The position numbers were made by a program, and so were the translations under genes. From JAHEEL01 sp039715165 (GTDB lineage Bacteria; Actinomycetota; Acidimicrobiia; Spongiisociales; UBA5794), in NCBI GenBank assembly GCA_039715165.1, contig JBDLHX010000040.1, forward strand, positions 1 to 19,381: 19,381 nucleotides of DNA, written 5' to 3'. This document shows, one piece after another, positions 1 to 7,562 of the stretch; the first letter of the stretch is position 1; each line of letters opens with the position of its first letter. The notes under the pieces are model-generated. The model was not told the origin of the DNA and ran no database searches. It worked only from the letters and a program-made list of their open reading frames with translations.

Positions 1-43
1 TCCCCGTTAGCATTCCCCGCCATCCACCAACTGCGAGAGGTTC

Positions 44-1345
44 ATGCCCGCCGACTTCGACACCATCGTCAACCTCGCCAAGACGCGAGGCTTCGTCTTC
101 CAGTCCTCCGAGATCTACGGCGGGCTCCGGTCGGCGTACGACTACGGGCCGCTCGGCACCCAGCTCCTGCGGAACGTCAAGGACGAGTGGTGGCGCTCGA
201 TGGTGCAGATGCGCGACGACATCGTCGGGCTCGACAGCGCGGTCATCCAATCGCCGAAGGTGTGGGTCGCCTCCGGCCATGTTGCGTCATTCACCGATCC
301 GCTTGTCGAGTGCCGCGAGTGCCACAACCGGCACCGTCTCGACAAGCTCGACAACCCGGACCAGTGTCCCACCTGCGGGTCGTTCGCGTTCACGGAGCCC
401 AAGGAGTTCAACCTCATGTTCCGGACCCACATGGGGCCGGTCGAGAGCGAGGACAACGCCGTGTACCTCCGACCGGAGACGGCACAGGGCATCTTCATCA
501 ACTTCGAGAACGTGCGCCGCACAGCACGCAAACGCCTGCCGTTCGGCATCGCCCAGGTCGGCAAGTCGTTCCGCAACGAGATCACGCCCGGCCAGTTCGT
601 CTTCCGGACCCGGGAGTTCGAGCAGATGGAGATGGAGTTCTTCTGCCGCCCCGAGGAGTCGGATGAGTGGTTCCGCTACTGGATCGATGAGCGGAAGCGC
701 TGGTACATGGACCTCGGAATGAGGGAAGAGAACCTCCAGTTCCGTGAGCACGATGAGGATGAGCTGTCGCATTACGCATCGGGCACATTTGATGTGGACT
801 ACAAGTTCCCGTGGGGATGGGATGAGCTCGAGGGCATCGCGAACCGCACCGATTTCGATCTCAAGGCGCACGCCGAATACTCGGGTGAAGACCTCACGTA
901 CTTCGACCCGGAGACGCAGGAGAGGTTCTTCCCGCACGTGATAGAACCGGCGGCAGGAGCCACCCGGACGACATTCGCCTTCCTCCTCGATGCCTATCAC
1001 GAGGAGGAGGTGCGCGGTGAGAAGCGTGTCGTGCTGAAGCTCGACCCGCGGCTTGCTCCGGTGAAGGTGGCGGTACTCCCGCTGTCGAAGAAGCCGGACC
1101 TCGTCGAAGCAACGAACAAGGTTGCGGACCTGCTGCGCGGGCGTTGGATGATCGAGGTCGACGTGACGCAGTCGATCGGCCGTCGGTATCGCCGCCAGGA
1201 CGAGATCGGCACGCCCTATGCCGTGACGATCGACTTCGACACGCTCGATGACGACGCGGTCACCGTTCGGGATCGTGACACGATGGAACAGGACCGGATC
1301 CCGATTGATGCGCTGGTCGCGTACCTCGCCGAGCGTTTGGGCTGA
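44..1345 (+). CDS. glyS: Glycyl-tRNA synthetase, dimeric (alpha2) class II type
   Basis: Charges tRNA-Gly with glycine in the cytoplasm. The 433-residue product opens with the family's typical N-terminus (GFVFQSSEIYGGL, then YDYGPLG). A four-cysteine zinc-type cluster lies at Cys90, Cys93, Cys108 and Cys111. Class II motif 2 is seen around residues 173-200 (GKSFRNEITP and FRTREFEQMEMEFF). A motif 3-like segment is PHVIEPAAGATRTTFAFLLDAY, and the last ~95 residues form the anticodon-binding domain. It is slightly shorter than mycobacterial GlyRS but nothing essential appears missing. The ATG start has a close GAGAGG only 3 nt upstream and gives the expected N-terminus. It is the left housekeeping anchor and converges on the 1650-2918 gene; its own promoter may lie outside the window. 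Confidence 0.97.
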   Translation: MPADFDTIVNLAKTRGFVFQSSEIYGGLRSAYDYGPLGTQLLRNVKDEWWRSMVQMRDDIVGLDSAVIQSPKVWVASGHVASFTDPLVECRECHNRHRLDKLDNPDQCPTCGSFAFTEPKEFNLMFRTHMGPVESEDNAVYLRPETAQGIFINFENVRRTARKRLPFGIAQVGKSFRNEITPGQFVFRTREFEQMEMEFFCRPEESDEWFRYWIDERKRWYMDLGMREENLQFREHDEDELSHYASGTFDVDYKFPWGWDELEGIANRTDFDLKAHAEYSGEDLTYFDPETQERFFPHVIEPAAGATRTTFAFLLDAYHEEEVRGEKRVVLKLDPRLAPVKVAVLPLSKKPDLVEATNKVADLLRGRWMIEVDVTQSIGRRYRRQDEIGTPYAVTIDFDTLDDDAVTVRDRDTMEQDRIPIDALVAYLAERLG

Positions 1346-1406
1346 TCTCTCTGAGGAAGTACCAGGAAGATCAGCGGATAGGGAGGTGCGATGCCCTCTC
1401 TTCACC

Positions 1407-1598
1407 TGTCCCCCCGCCCGAAGGGTGGGGGGACGCGTTCGAGCCTTGCTCGAACGCAGGGGGGAGCGTTCCACATGAGCGCGGCGCGCGATGTAAGACC
1501 CGCCAAGCGCGTCACCGGAGCCTTCACCGTCCCCCCTGCTTCGAAGCCTGGCGGCTTCTTCGCGTCCCCCCGTCCTGCTCCGCAGTTCCGGGGGGACA
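1407..1598. repeat. REPIN-like inverted pair of C-run/G-run hairpin repeats
   Basis: The 304-bp gap between glyS and the convergent gene at 1650 holds no credible ORF but is highly structured. The left module (1407-1465) reads TGTCCCCCC, an 11-nt middle, GGGGGGACGCG, a hairpin, then GCAGGGGGGA. The right module (1530-1598), read on the minus strand, has the same three blocks in the same order: TGTCCCCCC (1598-1590), GGGGGGACGCG (1571-1561) and GCAGGGGGGA (1539-1530). The middles differ and about 64 bp separate the modules. The left C-run hairpin (1408-1434) pairs GTCCCCCC with GGGGGGAC plus CCC/GGG around a GAA loop. The second left hairpin pairs GCGTTCGAG (1435-1443) with CTCGAACGC (1449-1457). 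The right module has GAAGCC/GGCTTC (1543-1558). These hairpins could also end transcription from both sides, although no T-tract follows. Confidence 0.75.
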
Positions 1599-1649
1599 TG
1601 GTGTGGGAGCGCCGTCTCCCCCTATCCGCGCGGCTTCCAAGTACTCGTC

Positions 1650-2918
1650 CTACGCGATGCTGCCGTTGGTGACGTAGAGGTTTCTCACCAACGCGTCGAT
1701 GGCCGTCAGTTCGCCGGTGAAGGTGATCTCGCTGCCGGGGGAGAAGATCCGCTCAGGCGGGAAAGCGACGATCGCACTCACGACGGTATTGCCGAAGAGG
1801 TCGTGTTCGAGGGACGCCACCTCGACGACCGTCTTCGTGAACGGGCCATCTCCGAGGACACGATCGCTGTCGACGTTGGAAGCCTTCCGGACCTTGCCCG
1901 ACCACCGAACCAGCGTTCCAGCGTATTCCTCGTCGAACAGGGCGGCCGTTTCGAAGCTCAGGCGGTTCTCGCCGAAGAGGTCGGTCGCGACGGCAACGGG
2001 GTCGGTGTTGACATCGCCGGGCACAGTTCCGGCGACGTCCTCGGCCTCTTCAGGTTTGCTTGTCGGGACCGGCGGGGGAGTGGGCGGTGGTGGGGTCGGC
2101 GGCTCGCTCGCTCGCGTCGACCAACCTTTGACCTCGACGTCGGCCGGGATCTCGATGGCGAGACTGTCGAAGATCTTCATCGCGGCCTCGGCCAGCCCGG
2201 ACACCATGAGGGCTTCTCCTGCCGTGAGGCGCTCGTCGATCGTGCTCCCGTCGTCGGGCTCGTAATCCGGGATCTCCCCCTCGAGCCGTGCTTCGGTCAT
2301 CGCCGTCAGTTGCTCGGATGAGTGCGCCTCGGCGAGCGTCGTCGCGGCCGATTCGAGTCTCCGCAGGGTCGAGATGATGACATCGGTGTCTCGGACGCTC
2401 CCTCGCTTGTCGAGGACGATCTCGTTGTCGAGCACCGTGATCTCTGGATGCACAGCGAGGAGGCGGTTGAGGGCCAGTCTGCTGCCCGGAGTGAGAATCT
2501 CCCGCGCCCTGCTGGGGTTGTTGGCCTTCACGATGAACGCATCGTCGAAGACCGCGTCACCGACCTCGACGTCCTGGGCGCCGAGGATCTTCAGGAAGCC
2601 GCCGAAGCCGGCTTGTCGCGTGAGCCCGAGGCCTATGCCAAACGGTGGGAACTCGACGGAGTAGCGGGTGTAGCGCGTGGATGAGTTGCCCGACTTCTTC
2701 GTGTAGCTCTCAACGATCGCCGGGTGGTCGCCGATCTTCCCTGAGATCTTCGGGCCGCCGCGCATCGTGCCGGCCTCGAGCGAGAAGTGGAGCACGTCTG
2801 CAGCCGAATTCCAGGCCTCGTTCATCTTGGCCATCTGCTGTCTGGTCGTGGCGATCGCAATGCCGGCGATCAAGAGTCCGAAGATGGCGAAGAAAACAAC
2901 GACGGGAACACCGGTCAT
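1650..2918 (-). CDS. Membrane-anchored protein of unknown function with C-terminal OB-fold-like region
   Basis: I do not recognise a named family. The 422-residue product has one N-terminal membrane segment (about residues 3-23, VPVVVFFAIFGLLIAGIAIA) without a lipobox. A soluble domain of about 230 residues follows, weakly reminiscent of bacterial DUF3137/GIDE-type domains. Then come a proline-rich linker (272-285, PPTPPPPTPPP) and a C-terminal beta-rich domain (about 315-420). Its pattern (YAGTLVRWSGKV..., GSEITFTGELTAID) resembles an OB-fold nucleic-acid or ligand-binding module; this is inference. The ATG at 2918 was chosen because the membrane segment starts there; upstream codons to 3038 overlap ygfK and look like low-quality shadow sequence. 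It lies 32 bp downstream of ygfK on the same strand but has no ribosome-binding site, and a TACACT box sits 6 nt before the ATG, so it may be expressed separately. Confidence 0.8.
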   Translation of the reverse strand: MTGVPVVVFFAIFGLLIAGIAIATTRQQMAKMNEAWNSAADVLHFSLEAGTMRGGPKISGKIGDHPAIVESYTKKSGNSSTRYTRYSVEFPPFGIGLGLTRQAGFGGFLKILGAQDVEVGDAVFDDAFIVKANNPSRAREILTPGSRLALNRLLAVHPEITVLDNEIVLDKRGSVRDTDVIISTLRRLESAATTLAEAHSSEQLTAMTEARLEGEIPDYEPDDGSTIDERLTAGEALMVSGLAEAAMKIFDSLAIEIPADVEVKGWSTRASEPPTPPPPTPPPVPTSKPEEAEDVAGTVPGDVNTDPVAVATDLFGENRLSFETAALFDEEYAGTLVRWSGKVRKASNVDSDRVLGDGPFTKTVVEVASLEHDLFGNTVVSAIVAFPPERIFSPGSEITFTGELTAIDALVRNLYVTNGSIA

Positions 2919-2924
2919 GGACCG

Positions 2925-2930
2925 AGTGTA
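2925..2930 (-). promoter_or_regulatory. Candidate leaderless -10 box for the 1650-2918 gene
   Basis: On the minus strand TACACT (2930-2925) is followed by six bases and then the ATG at 2918. A TANNNT box this close to the start, together with the absence of any Shine-Dalgarno sequence, fits a leaderless transcript, which is common in actinobacteria. No convincing -35 hexamer is visible. Confidence 0.35.
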
Positions 2931-2950
2931 GGTCAGGCGGTCGGAACCTC

Positions 2951-5900
2951 TCAGTCGCCGTAGCCCGGTGCCTCGATCCTCGTTCCTCCCTCCGAGACGA
3001 GCGGAACGTGGGGCATCGATTCCTCGAGACCCTTCCACAGGGCGTACATCGTCGCCGCCGCCTCGAACGACACATCAGCACCCTCCGGTACTCCGTCGGC
3101 GAGGGTCGCAGACAGCAGGCCCATGGCCTCGTCGAACGACGCCGCTACGACCGGCGATGAGTAGTCGATCGACCCGTTGATTGAGAGTCGGTGTGTCTCG
3201 CCGGCAACACGGGAATCCACGACAACCGCGTCGCCCTCTCGGCCGACCATGAACGCGTTCGCGTCCTCTGAGAGGAACTCGTCACGATCGAGGTAGAGCC
3301 GCGGCTTGTCGCGGTACGGCTCGCCCGACGTCGGACAGGCCGTCACACAGTTCCCGCACTCGTTGCAGAAGTCGGTGAGCACGGCGATCTGATACGGCTG
3401 GTCGACGCGGAAGGCGTCGTGCCCCGCCCTCACGAGGCTCCCGTCCTCGACTGCGAAGCGCGGGAGGTCCGCGGCAAACGGTGCCGTCTCATACGTCATC
3501 AACGCCATGTTCGGGCAGACGCCGACGCAGAGGCTGCAGATCGTGTCGCAGTCAACGCACCGGCTCGCTTCGGCCTGCGCGGCCTCGGTCGAATAGGTGA
3601 GCAGCGTCTCGTTGAAGTTGTTGCGCACCGTGAGCGGTGTGTGCTCTGCGTGGATCCGGTAGCCCCGATGGGCTCTCCGCATGATGAGCCCGTGGTAGTC
3701 GTCCGTCGTCGGGATCGGCTCAACGGCCTCGCCGGTCAAGGAGCCGGTGACCGCTTCGATGATCGACGCCGCCGCGGCCTGACCGTCGGCAGCGGCCTTG
3801 ACGATCGACGATGGACCGTCCGCTGCGACGTCGCCTCCGGCGTAGATGCCCGGGATCGAGGACTCCATGGTCTGTGGATCGACGTCGATGGAGCCCCAGT
3901 TTGTCAACTCCGGCGGAGCTTCGCCGAAGAAGTCGAGGAGCGAGTGCTGGCTGATCGCAAGGATGAGCGTGTCGAGCGGTATCTCGAACTCGGAGTCCGG
4001 AATGTCGTGGGGGATCTTCCGTCCCGACGAGTCCCGATCGCCCCGGTACTCGGTCCTTGTCGCGATGAGGCCGACGAGCTTGCCGTCCTCGACATGGAGG
4101 CCGTGCGGGCTCGCGAGCTCCTCGATCGTGATGCCCTCTTCGAGGACCTCGTGGATCTCCTCGCGGTCGGCCGGCATCTGGTCGATGGTGCGCCGGTAGA
4201 TGATCGAGACATCGGTCGCTCCGACCCGCCAAGCCGACCGGGCGCAGTCCATCGCCGTGTCACCGGCACCGATCACGCCGACCTTTGGGCCGACGGCGAT
4301 CGGATCGTTTTCCCTCACGCTCCGGAGGAATGCCAGGGCATCGAGCACGCCGTCGGCATCCTCGCCATCGACGCCGAGATACTTCGGGAGCTGGGCACCG
4401 ACCGCAACGAAAACGTGCCCGTAGCCGTCACTGCGCAGGTCGTCGAGGGTGAAGTCGACCCCGGCGGTCTGGCTGTAACGGATCTCAACACCGAGTTCGT
4501 GCAGGATCGCCATGTCCCGATCGATCTGCTCCTGAGGAAGCCGGTACTCCGGGATCGCACCTCCGACCATGCCGCCCGGGTAGGCGTGTGCTTCGAAGAT
4601 CGTGACCGAGATCCCTGCGGCGGCAAGGTCCTGTGCTGCGGCGATCCCCGCAGGTCCTGCTCCGATGATCGCGGCCTTCTCGCCGGTGAGCGCCGCTTGC
4701 CCCGGGACGCGGGGGATGGCCTCATGCGACATGATGAACCGCTTCATGTCCCGGATCGCGAGGGGCTCGTCGAGGTGCGTCCGAATGCAGGTGGTCTCAC
4801 AGAGGTGGTCACACACCCGACCGAGGATCGACGGCACCGGGTTGTCGGCACGGGTGATGGCGACGGCGTCGTCGAACCGGCCTTCTCTCACGGCCCGCAT
4901 ATAGGAGGGGACGTTCTGCGACACGGGGCACTCGTCGACGCACGGGGCCTCGATGCAGTCGAAGAGGCCAAGCTTGCGTTCTGTCTTCGACCGGTCGGTG
5001 CGGAACGACTCCTTGCGGTAGCGCCAGTCCTCCCTGACGGCACCGGCGTAGCCCCGGAGGTTGATGCGTGCGAGCGTCCGCATCGCCACGGTGGTCAGCG
5101 CTGCAGCGCGTTCTTCGTCGTAGCCGTGTTCGATGGCCCAGGCATGGATGACCTCGGGGATCGACCGCGCGAACTCGCCGCTGAGGTAGACGGCGAGGTC
5201 GTGGGCGTCATCGTGTTCGAAGGTCAGTCCGGTGTCGGCGAGAGCGGTCGCGGTGAGCATGTCTGCGAAGACGGCGTAATGGTGCTCGGCGAGCGCTGTG
5301 CGCCCGACGAAGTCGGCGAGGCTGGACGCCGATGCCTTGTCAAGGCTGAGGTTCAGCTCCTCGATGTACTGGGACAGGCGCAGGTAGCCGCCGGTCTTGA
5401 GCAGATCGGAGCACACCGTGATCGTCGTCATGCCGGAGCGGAGCAGGTCGCTGACGTTGAAAGCATCTGCGCCGCCCGCGAACGAGAGCAGCATGTCGCC
5501 CCGGAATTCTTCAGAGAGGCGCAGCGCCAGGTTTGCCGTCACCGCATGGAGCGCCCGTCCCGACATGTACATCATGTCGTCGTCGGGGAATGCCGGCCGA
5601 TGGTTCTCGACCTCGAGCGTGTTCGAGAGCTTGAGTCCAAACGTCACGCCCTTCGCTTTCGCGATGCGCTTCAGGTTGTGGAACATCGGGACGGCATCGA
5701 CATACTTCAGGTCGTGGCCGAATGCCTCGTCGGGGATGACGACGTCGGTGAATCCGAGTTCGTCGTTGATGATCCCGCGAACCCGGTCGGCGCCGAGCAG
5801 CGTCGGGTTGCACTTCACCGATGTGTGGAGGCCGCGCTCTTCGAGCAAGTACGTGGTGATCTGCTCGATCTCCTCCGGCGGGCAGCCGTGCATGGTCGAC

Positions 5901-6523
5901 AGCGTCATCGTGTTCGAGATCTGCGCAGGGATGTCGAGATCGCGGATCTCGGGGTAGCGCTCCGCGACGACGTCGATGTACGGCTCGATGTACCCGGATG
6001 CGTCGCCCATCACGTCGAGGTACCACTGGACGTTCGGCTTCAAGATGCCTTGGAGGTCGTAGCCGACGCTCATGTTGAAGATCATCCCGGGAGCGCCGCC
6101 CCCGAAACCGAGCTTGTGATGGAGGGCGTGGATGAGCACCCAGGCGCGCAGGTACTCGTCGAACGACTGGTAGACCTTCAGCTCCTGGGACCACTCGACG
6201 TTGTAGCCCTCGTCCTCGAGGTCGATGCACGGCTTGTTGACGTCGAGCTCGTCGAGCGTCTGGACCGTTTTCAGCTCGATGAAGCGGGCGCCGACGAGCC
6301 AGGAGACGATGATGTTCTGCGCCATCTGGGTGTGCGGCCCGGCGGCGACACCGAACGGCGTCTCGAGTTGCTGTCCGTAGTTCGTGAGCCGGAAACGGTC
6401 GTCATCGCTCGGCATGAAGAACGCGCGGCGCGGGACGCCGAAGATCGAGTCCTTCTCCTCGAGCTCGGTGAAGACCCAGTCCGTGAGTTGCTCCATCGTG
6501 ATCGGCTGGAAACGGTCGGACAT
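2951..6523 (-). CDS. ygfK: YgfK family flavin/iron-sulfur oxidoreductase (annotated 'putative selenate reductase subunit')
   Basis: A large soluble electron-transfer protein linked to purine catabolism with molybdenum hydroxylases; its exact reaction is unsettled and 'selenate reductase' is a historical label. The 1190 residues hold, in order: a dihydroorotate-dehydrogenase-like barrel (about 1-390; AAGPHTQMAQN near 60, FIELKTVQTLD near 81, TMHGCPP near 210, MYMSGRALH near 318); GltD-like Fe-S cysteines C523, C528, C532 and C571, C575, C579; an FAD site AAIIGAGPAGIAAA near 617; an NAD(P)H site VGVIGAGDTAMDCA near 748; and C-terminal ferredoxin clusters (C989, C992, C996, C999, C1003 and C1053, C1056, C1059, C1063). 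It is longer than E. coli YgfK (about 1,030), mainly through an insertion at about 390-505 and a C-terminal extension. The ATG at 6523 follows a strong AGGAGAAGGAGA; further upstream codons run into ssnA. It sits 16 bp after ssnA in the operon. Confidence 0.95.
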   Translation of the reverse strand: MSDRFQPITMEQLTDWVFTELEEKDSIFGVPRRAFFMPSDDDRFRLTNYGQQLETPFGVAAGPHTQMAQNIIVSWLVGARFIELKTVQTLDELDVNKPCIDLEDEGYNVEWSQELKVYQSFDEYLRAWVLIHALHHKLGFGGGAPGMIFNMSVGYDLQGILKPNVQWYLDVMGDASGYIEPYIDVVAERYPEIRDLDIPAQISNTMTLSTMHGCPPEEIEQITTYLLEERGLHTSVKCNPTLLGADRVRGIINDELGFTDVVIPDEAFGHDLKYVDAVPMFHNLKRIAKAKGVTFGLKLSNTLEVENHRPAFPDDDMMYMSGRALHAVTANLALRLSEEFRGDMLLSFAGGADAFNVSDLLRSGMTTITVCSDLLKTGGYLRLSQYIEELNLSLDKASASSLADFVGRTALAEHHYAVFADMLTATALADTGLTFEHDDAHDLAVYLSGEFARSIPEVIHAWAIEHGYDEERAAALTTVAMRTLARINLRGYAGAVREDWRYRKESFRTDRSKTERKLGLFDCIEAPCVDECPVSQNVPSYMRAVREGRFDDAVAITRADNPVPSILGRVCDHLCETTCIRTHLDEPLAIRDMKRFIMSHEAIPRVPGQAALTGEKAAIIGAGPAGIAAAQDLAAAGISVTIFEAHAYPGGMVGGAIPEYRLPQEQIDRDMAILHELGVEIRYSQTAGVDFTLDDLRSDGYGHVFVAVGAQLPKYLGVDGEDADGVLDALAFLRSVRENDPIAVGPKVGVIGAGDTAMDCARSAWRVGATDVSIIYRRTIDQMPADREEIHEVLEEGITIEELASPHGLHVEDGKLVGLIATRTEYRGDRDSSGRKIPHDIPDSEFEIPLDTLILAISQHSLLDFFGEAPPELTNWGSIDVDPQTMESSIPGIYAGGDVAADGPSSIVKAAADGQAAAASIIEAVTGSLTGEAVEPIPTTDDYHGLIMRRAHRGYRIHAEHTPLTVRNNFNETLLTYSTEAAQAEASRCVDCDTICSLCVGVCPNMALMTYETAPFAADLPRFAVEDGSLVRAGHDAFRVDQPYQIAVLTDFCNECGNCVTACPTSGEPYRDKPRLYLDRDEFLSEDANAFMVGREGDAVVVDSRVAGETHRLSINGSIDYSSPVVAASFDEAMGLLSATLADGVPEGADVSFEAAATMYALWKGLEESMPHVPLVSEGGTRIEAPGYGD

Positions 6524-6539
6524 ATCTGGTCTCCTTCTC

Positions 6540-7562
6540 CTAGAGCCGGGCGTGCAGACGTGCGGCCTGCTCCCTCGCCTTCGCTCTGATCTCCTCGGCG
6601 TCGACCTTCGTGGGAGCTCCATCGGCGTAGACGACTTCACCGTCGACCTTCACCTCTACAGGGTGAATCCCCGCGGTGAAGGCAATGTGCCACGGGTCCA
6701 TCGGGTCGTACGACCAGGTGACCTCGTCGTTGCGAGCCTCGGGCACGAGATCCCAACCGGTTGCGAGCCACGACCAAGCAGGGTCCGGCCCGACGGTCAC
6801 GTCGACGGAGCGCTGCATGGCGTAAGCGAGGCGGAACGATTCGATCATGTTCGACCCGATTCCGTCGGTTCCGAGAGCGACGGGGTTGCTGAACCGTGCC
6901 GGGTTGGCGTAGCCGACGCCGTTGTTGAGGTTCGAACGGGGGTTGTGGAGGATCGTGCCCTTGAGCTCATGATCCGTGGGGAGGTGAACGCAATGGCTCA
7001 GCAGCCACTTGTCGTTCGTCATGCCCGCGATGCGATTCGGGGCATCGACGTCCCCCGGTCCCTCTGCGACGTGGATGTGGACACCGACGCCGAACTCGTC
7101 GGCAAGGGCCGCAGCACCTTGGAGGGACTCATCGGTGCAGGTGAAGGCGGCGTGGATACCGACGAGACACTTCCCTCCCTCTGAGAGGAAGCGCCGGTTC
7201 TCCTCGAGACCCCGCCGAGCACCGTCCTCTCCGTGGCGGTCCGAGATGCCGTAGCCGGTGATGACCCGGACGCCGACCTCCTCGCAGGCATCTGCGATGA
7301 CCGACAGGGATCCTTCGATGGCATTCGGCGTCTCGTTGTGGTCGATGATCGCCGTCGTGCCGGATTCGAGGGCTTCGAGGGCTCCGAGCTTGGCCGACCA
7401 CTCGAGCATCTCGAGGTCGAGGGCAGCGTCGAGGCGCCACCAGACCTGATCGAGGATCTCCTGGAAGTTCGTTGCGACCTTTGGCGGGGCCGGCATGCCG
7501 CGGGCGAGCTCCGAGTAGAGATGGTGGTGGGCACAGACGAGTCCGGGGGTGACATTGCTCAC
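6540..7562 (-). CDS. ssnA: SsnA-type aminohydrolase (amidohydrolase superfamily), N-terminally short
   Basis: A predicted metal-dependent aminohydrolase of the purine-associated SsnA family; its substrate is not established. The 340-residue product shows the metal and catalytic set: HxH at H12/H14 (LVCAHHHLYS), H163 (GVHIHVAEG), H190 (LLSHCVHL) and D233 (ALGTDGIGSNM), plus the family motif ILHNPRSNLNN. The GTG start at 7562 overlaps the xdhD stop by GTGA and has GAGGAG about 8 nt upstream, so translation is probably coupled. Homologues such as E. coli SsnA (about 442 residues) carry some 55 residues before the MPGIVC motif; here only MSNV precedes TPGLVC. The upstream in-frame codons to 7619 lie inside xdhD and do not look like the missing beta-strands. 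The region after D233 is also about 17 residues shorter. The residues needed for catalysis are intact, so it is probably a compact variant rather than a pseudogene. Confidence 0.92.
   Translation of the reverse strand: MSNVTPGLVCAHHHLYSELARGMPAPPKVATNFQEILDQVWWRLDAALDLEMLEWSAKLGALEALESGTTAIIDHNETPNAIEGSLSVIADACEEVGVRVITGYGISDRHGEDGARRGLEENRRFLSEGGKCLVGIHAAFTCTDESLQGAAALADEFGVGVHIHVAEGPGDVDAPNRIAGMTNDKWLLSHCVHLPTDHELKGTILHNPRSNLNNGVGYANPARFSNPVALGTDGIGSNMIESFRLAYAMQRSVDVTVGPDPAWSWLATGWDLVPEARNDEVTWSYDPMDPWHIAFTAGIHPVEVKVDGEVVYADGAPTKVDAEEIRAKAREQAARLHARL

Noticed and set aside
287..1474. Minus-strand open frame opposite glyS
   Set aside because: Antisense shadow of glyS with no recognisable domain.
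1407..1598. CRISPR array or rho-independent terminator only
   Set aside because: There are just two modules, in opposite orientation with different middles, so not CRISPR; no T-tract follows the stems, so termination alone does not explain the design.
2951..6523. True selenate reductase function for YgfK
   Set aside because: The label is historical; gene context and domain content point to purine-linked electron transfer and nothing here supports selenate chemistry.
3419..6589. Plus-strand open frame of 1056 codons opposite ygfK
   Set aside because: It is antisense to a well-recognised protein, has a low-complexity Arg/Val/Asp composition and no domain; it is a shadow caused by high GC.
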